This document shows, one piece after another, positions 35,182-42,292 of a stretch of 64,000 nucleotides of DNA. The notes below the pieces were generated by a model. The model saw only the letters and a program-made list of their open reading frames with translations, was not told where the DNA came from and searched no databases. Where the stretch lies: positions 194,260-258,259 of the forward strand of contig NZ_AYPQ01000005.1 in assembly GCF_000633635.1 (NCBI RefSeq), read 5' to 3'. This stretch comes from Enterococcus crotali. Lineage in GTDB: Bacteria; Bacillota; Bacilli; Lactobacillales; Enterococcaceae. A program made the translations under genes and the position numbers. How positions within the stretch are numbered: position 1 is the stretch's first letter; each line of letters begins with the position of its first letter.

Positions 35182-36108
35182 ATGAAAAAATCAGTAAAAT
35201 CGTCAATGGTTGTATTGGCGCTAAGCTTGGGTTTGTCGATTGGTCCATCTGAAGAAGTAGAAGCAATGTATGAGTCGCCATATACTTATTTTAATGAATA
35301 TGGAATAAGACAAGAATTGTTTTCAGATATAGATGCTCTTCATTCTGATCGTTACAGAGCTGAAATGGATCAATTGATGGAGAATCATGAGAAGGGATTG
35401 CTTTCTGATGATGAATTTGATCGTTTATCGAAAACGTTAGCTGAGTCAGACGAAGAAGAGTTTCTCGAAAGAAAAACGTTATTTGACAATTATGGTTTAT
35501 TAAAAAAAATAGATATCAAAAACATAACGCACTTTGATGCCGATTTTGAAGAATATTCTTCTCTTACCGGTCTTGAAGAAATGACAGCGTTAGAGCAAAT
35601 TCAAGGTGAAGGTGGGAATTTTAACAGCTTTAGAGAACTTGGAAAGTTAAAAAAATTGAAGCGTGTCATGTTGGAAGCAAACAATCAATTAACCTTAAAT
35701 AGCTTTAAAAATTTAAAAGACTTAGAAGAAATCCGCCTGTTGTTTGATGGCCATGAAAATAATGAAGAACAAGGGAGTCAAGAATATACACAAGCACTAC
35801 CAACGGATATTTCTGCTTTATCTAATCTAGATAAATTAAAGAATATCCAAATCAGTGCCCGTGGCAGAATGGCTACGATCACCTTGAAAAAAGGTACGAC
35901 CTCATATCAATTATTTGATCCTATCGTATCATCAAAACAATTTGATGGTGCTAAAATGAACTATTCTTCAGATAGCGAAAGCAATGAATGGTTGGAGTGG
36001 AATAATTTAAAAGGTGATGAGAAGTACTTAGGATTTAGTTGGCGCATAGAAAATGGACCGAATTTTTCCTACATTGGGGAAGGTCAAATTCCAATTCGCT
36101 GGAAATAA
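35182..36108 (+). CDS. secreted leucine-rich-repeat protein
   Basis: A 308-aa protein with a signal peptide (residues 1-28, hydrophobic core MVVLALSLGLSIG, then EEVEAM). Residues 110-225 contain internalin-like LRR units such as LTGLEEMTALEQI, LGKLKKLKRVMLEA, FKNLKDLEEIRLL and ALSNLDKLKNIQI. The C-terminus ends GEGQIPIRWK, with no LPXTG motif. AAGGAGAG (35168-35175) sets the start. Likely exported; attachment mode unknown. The C-terminal 38 residues resemble the fragment at 17173-17388. Confidence 0.72.
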   Translation: MKKSVKSSMVVLALSLGLSIGPSEEVEAMYESPYTYFNEYGIRQELFSDIDALHSDRYRAEMDQLMENHEKGLLSDDEFDRLSKTLAESDEEEFLERKTLFDNYGLLKKIDIKNITHFDADFEEYSSLTGLEEMTALEQIQGEGGNFNSFRELGKLKKLKRVMLEANNQLTLNSFKNLKDLEEIRLLFDGHENNEEQGSQEYTQALPTDISALSNLDKLKNIQISARGRMATITLKKGTTSYQLFDPIVSSKQFDGAKMNYSSDSESNEWLEWNNLKGDEKYLGFSWRIENGPNFSYIGEGQIPIRWK

Positions 36109-36126
36109 TCAAAATAGATAAACGAA

Positions 36127-36154
36127 AACTCACCGAAAGCGTAGTGAGTTTTTT
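36127..36154 (+). terminator. rho-independent terminator
   Basis: AACTCAC pairs with GTGAGTT around CGAAAGCGTA, followed by TTTT. Confidence 0.7.
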
Positions 36155-36291
36155 ATTTATATTATTATTTCTCATAAATTTTAACAATGATCGAAGGAAT
36201 TGAGTGACCGTAGTAATTGATTACAAGGTATAATTATAAGTGTATTAAAATAGATAGTAACCTCTATCCAAAGGTTAAAGGAGAATAAAAA

Positions 36292-37238
36292 ATGATTCGA
36301 AGTGAGTTGAAAAAGAAAGCCCAGAGCCATCTGCATGGCTATTATGGAAATTGGAGTTTACTTGCTATTATTCCAAGTGCTGTTTTATTTATCTATTTCT
36401 TTTTTGTAATAGTGTTGTTTCAAGCGCCAGCTAGTGCTCCAGATCAATCAAATGATTATAAATCTTGGCAAGATGACTATTCGGAAAAGTCAAACCTCCC
36501 TAATAATGAGTATCAAAAGGGGTATGATGATGGTTATTTTGATGGCTATGACGAAGGGTATGATGATGGTTTTTACAATGATGATTCTTATGATGAAGAC
36601 AAGTATGGCGGAGAAAACTTGGATTCACTTTCCCATAAACTAGTTAAATCACCATTGAAAAATACCACACGAACGGTTACGTATACTCAGACAACAACAG
36701 TAGAAACCAATTTTGGTGGCTTTTTTGCTTTCTTATTTGGGACTCTTTTATTGTTAGTTACTATTTTATATCGCGGCATGGTTCAATGGGCTGCAATTGA
36801 TAATGTGGAAGGTCGTAAGTTTAGTCTTAAAACAATCTTCAGTGCATTTATTAAAGAGAATGGGAAACGAACGGTTATTGCCAACCTTTTAGTTACACTG
36901 TATACATTTTTATGGTCCTTATTGTTTGTTATCCCAGGTGTTATCAAGCAGTTGTCGTATGGCATGACTAATTATTTATTGAAAAAAGACCCTGAATTAA
37001 CACCTAAGCTGCGATGGCGCTTAGCCAAGAGTTGATGCAAGGATACAAGTTGGAATATTTGATTTTTTCTTATTCATTTGTTTTCTGGCAGTTTGCAACG
37101 TTTTTCAGTTTCGGTTTAGCTAGTATGTATGTTGTTCCGTATTATGGTGTATCAGAAGTACTATTTTTTGATCAGATTATTGCAGAAAAACATTATTTAT
37201 TTTCACAAGAAAAAGCTGCTGGATTTGAAGATTTTTAG
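36292..37238 (+). pseudogene. DUF975 family membrane protein, broken by one missing base
   Basis: 36292-37005 encodes two membrane helices separated by an acidic Tyr/Asp/Gly-rich loop (GYDDGYFDGYDEGYDDGF, near residue 78), then helices and the DUF975-like WAAIDNVEGRKFSLKTIF. At 37003-37010 CCTAAGCTGCG (expected CCTAAAGCTGCG) throws the frame: it ends in LRWRLAKS at 37035, while the -1 frame continues A-A-M-A-L-S-Q-E-L-M and two more helices to 37238. With one A restored the protein is about 315 aa. AAAGGAGA (36277-36284) sets the start. Function of DUF975 unknown. Confidence 0.78.
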
Positions 37239-37283
37239 AACGTTTAAATGAAAGAGGTTAAGACAGAAATGTTTAACTCCAAG

Positions 37284-37330
37284 AAATAAGCTTGAATTCA
37301 CGGAAATGGTTGTGAATTCAAGCTTATTTT
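37284..37330. terminator. bidirectional terminator
   Basis: A perfect 18-bp stem (left arm AAATAAGCTTGAATTCAC) around a 10-nt loop, between convergent genes. Confidence 0.85.
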
Positions 37331-37466
37331 GGACGTCTTCAAATCTTAGCGATTTAGGACTTAGAATTTGATGTGATCGAAAGGGTGTGTTGTAGTTCCT
37401 TCCGCTAGCAGCATTTATTCGGATTTATATCCAAAGATAAGTCGCTTTGAAGTGATTCTATCTGAT

Positions 37467-38165
37467 TTATGAACCAGTACTAATAAAAGGAGTGATCAAA
37501 CCAGCTAAGCCTTCAATATTTCTTGTTTGGATCATAATCGTTCCAGTCCCGTGGAATTCATTTACAACACCTTCACCTGTAGTAAAACCAAACAACCCAG
37601 AGGCAACTTTGATATTGTAATCCAGTGTCTCAGACCAGGCAACAACGTGTTGATTATCCACAACGAACGGTTTGCTTCCGTCTAAGTGAATCTCAATAAT
37701 GTCACCATAGCTATTGATCAGTAATGAGCCGGAACCAGCTGTTTCCATTACGAATAGCCCACCAGTACCGCCAAAAATCGCACCGCTCAGCTTTTGACGT
37801 TTCATATTATAAGAAACAGAGGCATCACAAGCTAAAAAAGCACCTGTATTTAAACGCCAATGTTCTGCACCAACCTGTAATTCTTTGATTGCTCCTGGTG
37901 TTGCCGGAGCTAAAGCCATTTTAGCAGTATCGGTTAGACCAGATGCTTTTGTGATAAAGAAGCTCTCCCCACTTGACATTGAACGACCTAAGGCACGGAT
38001 CGCACCACCGAAGCCAGACTTTCCGTTGCTGTTCATTTTCCCTTCAAGATTGATTTCACCATTGTGGTAAACCATTGCACCACTTTCTAGTTGAATGCTT
38101 TCCCCTGTTTTTAATGCTACTTCTACTAATGGAAAAACCGTATTTTCTGTCATTTTATACTCCAT
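37467..38165 (-). CDS. AIM24 / TIGR00266 family protein
   Basis: A 232-aa beta-rich protein with the family's glycine-rich signatures: LESGAMVYHNGEINLEGKMN (near residue 26), GESFFITKASG, and GSGSLLINSYGDIIEIHL (near 143). On the minus strand AAAGGAGG (38172-38179) precedes the ATG. The family is related to mitochondrial AIM24; bacterial role unknown. Transcribed away from the formate dehydrogenase operon. Confidence 0.87.
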   Translation of the reverse strand: MEYKMTENTVFPLVEVALKTGESIQLESGAMVYHNGEINLEGKMNSNGKSGFGGAIRALGRSMSSGESFFITKASGLTDTAKMALAPATPGAIKELQVGAEHWRLNTGAFLACDASVSYNMKRQKLSGAIFGGTGGLFVMETAGSGSLLINSYGDIIEIHLDGSKPFVVDNQHVVAWSETLDYNIKVASGLFGFTTGEGVVNEFHGTGTIMIQTRNIEGLAGLITPFISTGS

Positions 38166-38409
38166 TGATAAACCTCCTTTTTGTGTTAATTACTAGTATA
38201 CCGCATCTAACAGTGACTTTCTTCAAAATTTTTAAAATAAAATAACGAAGAGTTTTCGCCTAGTTGATTTTATGTGAAAATTGACCGTAGCAAAGCGGAG
38301 TTAAGCTTCTTTTTAGTTGTTTATTATAACAAGAATAAATCACTTCAGAGTAAGAAATAGTAAAATAGTAATTGACTTGTTGAATAGATGTTTTATAATA
38401 GAATAAAAG

Positions 38410-38439
38410 TTATAGCTAAAAAATATTTTTTAGCTATAA
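38410..38439. promoter_or_regulatory. perfect 30-bp palindrome at the mobA-fdh promoter
   Basis: Left arm TTATAGCTAAAAAAT, right arm its exact reverse complement. TATAAT (38435-38440) overlaps the right arm and is probably the -10, so a protein bound here would control the operon. The right-arm sequence TTTTTTAGCTATA recurs before moaC at 46363-46375. Confidence 0.65.
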
Positions 38440-38512
38440 TAAAAATTTAGTTAACGTTGAATAAGTAAAACTTGTTTTAGAACACTAGATTTAAATTCAG
38501 GGAGGTGTAATA

Positions 38513-39088
38513 ATCTTAAATCAAGTTGCTGATTGTACGGCGGTTATTTTGTGTGGTGGGAAAAGTTCGCGGATGGGGTTTGATAAGTCATTATTACAAG
38601 TCGATGGGGAATATATGCTACTGAGGAGTGTTGCTCAGCTTAAAAGAATTTTTTCAAACGTTTTATTGGTGACAAACAAGCAAAGTAAATTTCCAGCAAT
38701 TTTCTCACAAGTAGAAATTTTAGAAGATCATTATTCAGAAAAAGGGCCTCTTGGCGGTTTGGTCACAGCATTGGAAACTGTAAAAACACAGCATCTTTTT
38801 TTATTAGCTTGTGATATCCCTAACTTGAATAGTACGCTGATTCAAAGAATGGCGAACTATTGTGAAGCATATGATGTGGTTATTTGTGAACAAGATAAGC
38901 GCCTTGAGCCTTTATTTGCCTTTTATCGTACGACTTGCCTGCCTGTTTTACAGCCGCAACTAGTTACGAATGACTGGCGAATTAGAAAAGAGTTTGATCA
39001 GTTGCTAGTAAAAGTAGTGGCGCTGGATTCTTCTTTTATATTAAAAAATGTCAATACACCAATGGAATTAGTATGGTGGAATCAATAA
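38513..39088 (+). CDS. mobA: molybdenum cofactor guanylyltransferase MobA
   Basis: MobA links GMP to molybdopterin to give MGD cofactor. The GTP-binding loop LCGGKSSRMGFDKSLL sits at the N-terminus, GPLGGLVTALE near residue 80 and LLACDIPNL near 102; total about 191 aa, normal for the family. The conserved N-terminus (CTAVILCGG) needs a start upstream of the TTG at 38549, yet no ATG, GTG or TTG exists in frame between GGAGGTG (38501-38507) and that codon. ATC at 38513, one base from ATG and well spaced, is the likely initiator or marks a base error. First gene of the fdh operon. Confidence 0.82.
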   Translation: MLNQVADCTAVILCGGKSSRMGFDKSLLQVDGEYMLLRSVAQLKRIFSNVLLVTNKQSKFPAIFSQVEILEDHYSEKGPLGGLVTALETVKTQHLFLLACDIPNLNSTLIQRMANYCEAYDVVICEQDKRLEPLFAFYRTTCLPVLQPQLVTNDWRIRKEFDQLLVKVVALDSSFILKNVNTPMELVWWNQ

Positions 39089-39115
39089 AAATAAGATCGA
39101 AGAAAGGAGTTTGAA

Positions 39116-39925
39116 ATGGATTTTGATAGTAGCTTGGAAGTGGTCACAAGTTTAGGGGATAAGGCTGTAGCTAAAAGTAAGTTATCCTTTTTTCGACTGA
39201 GTATTTTAGGAATCATGGCAGGTTCTTTTATCGCATTGGGGTACTTAGCATTTATTCGAATCTCAGGAACAGTACCTAAAAGCTGGGGTGGTTTTTCAAC
39301 ATTTTTAGGTGGGTGTTTATTTCCAATTGGATTGGTAGCGCTTACTTTTGTTGGTGGGGAACTTGCCACAGGGAATATGATGGTGATGACGCTCGGTGTT
39401 TTACAAAAAAAGATCAGTGGACAACAGTTGCTTTCCAATTGGTTGATTGTTTTGTTTACCAACTGTTTGGGTGGGATGATGGTCGCTTACTTTTTTGGGC
39501 ATATTGTTGGATTGACAGAGGGAGCTTTTTTGGAAAAGACATTGTCAGTTGCTCAGGCAAAGATTGGAGATTCGCCCCTGGTAGCATTTATTTCAGGGAT
39601 CGGCTGTAACATTTTCGTCTGTTTGGCGGTTTATCTTGGTGCTATGGGTAAAAGTTATCTTGGCAAAATGTTTGGTCTGTGGTTTCCAGTGATGGTTTTT
39701 GTGGTGTGTGGTTTTCAGCATGTAGTCGCAAATGCATTTATTATACCAGCAGCTATTTTTTCAAATGCCAGTGAAATTTTATGGTCCGATTATTTGCTCA
39801 ATACGTTGTTTGTGTTTTTAGGGAATGCAGTCGGTGGTAGTTTGTTTTTGGCGGTACCATTGATGTATCTGAACAGCGAGAAGCAAGAAATGCGTGAGCC
39901 GGAGGGAACGTATGAAAAATATTGA
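39116..39925 (+). CDS. formate/nitrite transporter (FNT) family channel
   Basis: A 269-aa six-helix membrane channel. FNT signatures: ALTFVGGELATGNMMVMTLG (near residue 78), NWLIVLFTNCLGGMM (near 104) and GFQHVVANAFIIPAAIF (near 200). AAAGGAG (39102-39108) sets the start. In an operon with formate dehydrogenase it most likely moves formate across the membrane; nitrite is less likely here. Overlaps the next gene by 14 bp. Confidence 0.87.
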   Translation: MDFDSSLEVVTSLGDKAVAKSKLSFFRLSILGIMAGSFIALGYLAFIRISGTVPKSWGGFSTFLGGCLFPIGLVALTFVGGELATGNMMVMTLGVLQKKISGQQLLSNWLIVLFTNCLGGMMVAYFFGHIVGLTEGAFLEKTLSVAQAKIGDSPLVAFISGIGCNIFVCLAVYLGAMGKSYLGKMFGLWFPVMVFVVCGFQHVVANAFIIPAAIFSNASEILWSDYLLNTLFVFLGNAVGGSLFLAVPLMYLNSEKQEMREPEGTYEKY

Positions 39926-40478
39926 ACTTCTTGATATGATCCAAATTGGTTCTACAGGACGTAATAGTGGTAAAACAACGATTGCAAAACAGCTGATTGC
40001 TGCAAATTGTCGACGTTTTTCTATCTATGGTTTAAAAGTTATTACGATCAGCGGTGCCCGCGGTAAATGTCAGCGAGGAGAAACGGGTTGCGGGATTTGT
40101 ACAAGTATTGATGAAGGCTACGAGCTGACTGAGGAAAAAAATTGTAGTGGATCAAAGGATACGATGCAACTACTAAAAGCAGGTTGTAAGAAAGTCTTTT
40201 TGCTAAAAGTATTCCATGATCATCTGCTAGAAGGTTTTTTAACTTTTCTTCAGCTTGTTCCAAGAGATACCATAATCATTTGTGAGTCAAATTCAATTCG
40301 TGAAGTAGTCAAACCAGGTTTATTTATTATGATGGATAACCAAAAAGGGATCAAAAAAACAGCTGCAAAAGTAATCGATCAGGCAGATATTATTTTAGAT
40401 AGACCCGAATTACCAGAGACTTTTTCTTTGACAAAAAAGAAAGAGGGCATTTGTCTTTTGGAAAAAAATGCAGGATAG
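39912..40478 (+). CDS. MobB-like P-loop GTPase
   Basis: A 188-aa P-loop protein: Walker A GSTGRNSGKTTIAK near residue 13, then SKDTMQLLKAGCKKVFLLKV near 78, which resembles the KD-S-x-R/AGA segment of MobB. It differs from classical MobB by a cysteine cluster GKCQRGETGCGIC (near 50). GGAGG (39901-39905) sets ATG 39912. In this context it probably helps guanylate or deliver the molybdenum cofactor. A different accessory GTPase remains possible. Confidence 0.6.
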   Translation: MKNIELLDMIQIGSTGRNSGKTTIAKQLIAANCRRFSIYGLKVITISGARGKCQRGETGCGICTSIDEGYELTEEKNCSGSKDTMQLLKAGCKKVFLLKVFHDHLLEGFLTFLQLVPRDTIIICESNSIREVVKPGLFIMMDNQKGIKKTAAKVIDQADIILDRPELPETFSLTKKKEGICLLEKNAG

Positions 40479-40493
40479 GAGAGAAAAGAAGTA

Positions 40494-40981
40494 TGAGTTC
40501 ATTGAGTTTATCAGAGAAAGAGGCCATCATTTTAGCAAATGATTCAGATCCTCAGCGCATATTAAATATACTGATTGCCATTCAATACGATTCCGAAGAA
40601 GGGTATATAGATGAAGAAACAGCTAAATTGGTAGCAGATCGGCTACATTTATCGCAAGCTCGCGTATATGAAATCTTAAGCTTTTACGCCATTTTGAAGA
40701 CAGAGCCACAGGCAAAATATGTGTTGAAAATTTGTAATAGTACGCCCTGTTTATATACCGGAGGTCGGATGTTATCTGAATTGTTAGAAACAATCTTGGA
40801 AGTACCAGCAGACCAGCCGACACCGGACGGACTGTTTATGTATCATAGTATTCCTTGCATTGGTGCGTGTGATCAAGGTCCAGTAATCAAAATCAAAGAT
40901 ACAGTATTTGGTGATCTGACAGAAGCAAAGGTTTATCAATTGATCGATGACCTCCAGAACGGATGTTATCAAGAGCTATAG
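40494..40981 (+). CDS. NAD-dependent formate dehydrogenase, NuoE-like [2Fe-2S] subunit
   Basis: A 162-aa thioredoxin-like ferredoxin of the NuoE/FdhG type. The cluster ligands are in CNSTPC (near residue 82) and CIGAC (near 122). It carries electrons between the FMN subunit and the catalytic subunit. AGGAGAG (40477-40483) precedes ATG 40494. The NuoF-like gene follows after 11 bp. Confidence 0.87.
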
Positions 40982-40992
40982 GAGGAAAAAAG

Positions 40993-42291
40993 ATGATCGA
41001 ACGTAATCAATCAGTCTTATTGAAACGTACAACGCAAATGAAACAGGCAACTGATGTAACAGAATATCGGAAATATGATGGTTTTTCTGGTTTATTAAAT
41101 GCAATCGAAATGGAGAAAGAAGCTATTTTAGATGAACTGGACTTAGCACATTTAAGAGGACGAGGCGGAGCAGCTTTTCCTTTAGGCAAAAAATGGCGGC
41201 ATTTGTATGGAGCTAAAGGGGCTACAAAATATATCGTTTGTAATGCAGATGAAGGCGAACCAGGCACTTTTAAAGACAAAGCTTTGTTGGAACATGATCC
41301 GTTGAGCGTAATTGAAGGAATGGTGATTGCTGGCTATCTTTTTTCTGCTAAAGCTGGCTATATTTACATGCGTGGTGAATATCGACGAATTCAGAAAATT
41401 TTTCAAGAAGCATTAGATAATGCTGAACAGGCAGGCTTTTTAGGCAAAAATATTCTAGGCATTCAAGGGTTTGATTATAAAATCACGATTATTTCAGGTG
41501 CGGGTGCCTATGTTTGTGGTGAGAATTCAGCACTTCTAAATTCGATCGAAGGGAAAACAGGCAGACCTAGAGTAAAGCCGCCGCATTTGGCGGATGTCGG
41601 GTTATACTTGCAGCCGACCTTAGTAAATAATGTTGAATCATTTGCAGGAATACCTGTTATTTTACGAGAAGGTGGTCAGGCATATCGTGATTTGGGAACT
41701 GAGGATGGTGGCGGTACGAAATTGATTTGTTTATCTGGTCATATTAAAAATCGCGGATTGTACGAAGTCAATCTTGGGACACCTTTACAAGAAATTCTTT
41801 ATTCAAAAGAATATGGCGGCGGCTCATCTACAGGTCGGCCCTTAAAGTTTATTCATTTTGGTGGACAATCTGGACCAATTGGAGCCGTTCAAAATTTGGA
41901 TGACTGTATTTATTCTTATGAAGGATTATGGGATAAGGATTTGTCAATTGGTTCCGGGGCGATCGTTGTGATGGATGATCAGGTAAGTATTGTTGATTAT
42001 TTAGTCAATGTAGCCGCATTTTTTGCACATGAATCTTGTGGTAAATGTACCCCGTGCCGTTTAGGAACAACACGGATTTTAGAACTTTTGACAAAATTCA
42101 ATACTCAAACAGCTGTTGTAGGCGATATTGAGCGGCTAGAAAAAATGTTGCAGCATGTGACCAATCTCTCCGCTTGTGGGTTAGGTCAATCTGTGGCCAA
42201 TCCAATGAAAAGTGGCTTAACTTATTTTCCAGAGGAATTTGAAGCAGGTATCCGTGAGGCGGTAGCACCAGTAAAAGGGGGGCTTTGGTAA
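40993..42291 (+). CDS. NAD-dependent formate dehydrogenase, NuoF-like flavin subunit
   Basis: A 432-aa diaphorase subunit: NAD/FMN region LRGRGGAAFPLGKKW (near residue 49), VCNADEGEPGTFKDKALLE (near 76) and GAGAYVCGENSALLNSIEGK (near 164); the C-terminal [4Fe-4S] motif is ESCGKCTPCRLGT (near 342). It reduces NAD+ with electrons from formate. AGGAGG (40980-40985) sets ATG 40993. The extra N-terminal thioredoxin-like domain of some relatives is absent, being supplied by the preceding gene. Confidence 0.9.
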   Translation: MIERNQSVLLKRTTQMKQATDVTEYRKYDGFSGLLNAIEMEKEAILDELDLAHLRGRGGAAFPLGKKWRHLYGAKGATKYIVCNADEGEPGTFKDKALLEHDPLSVIEGMVIAGYLFSAKAGYIYMRGEYRRIQKIFQEALDNAEQAGFLGKNILGIQGFDYKITIISGAGAYVCGENSALLNSIEGKTGRPRVKPPHLADVGLYLQPTLVNNVESFAGIPVILREGGQAYRDLGTEDGGGTKLICLSGHIKNRGLYEVNLGTPLQEILYSKEYGGGSSTGRPLKFIHFGGQSGPIGAVQNLDDCIYSYEGLWDKDLSIGSGAIVVMDDQVSIVDYLVNVAAFFAHESCGKCTPCRLGTTRILELLTKFNTQTAVVGDIERLEKMLQHVTNLSACGLGQSVANPMKSGLTYFPEEFEAGIREAVAPVKGGLW

Positions 42292-42292
42292 G

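Noticed and set aside
38160-38512. Molybdenum-cofactor riboswitch upstream of mobA
   Set aside because: The region is very AT-rich and holds a DNA palindrome over the -10, not the multi-stem GC-containing Moco aptamer.
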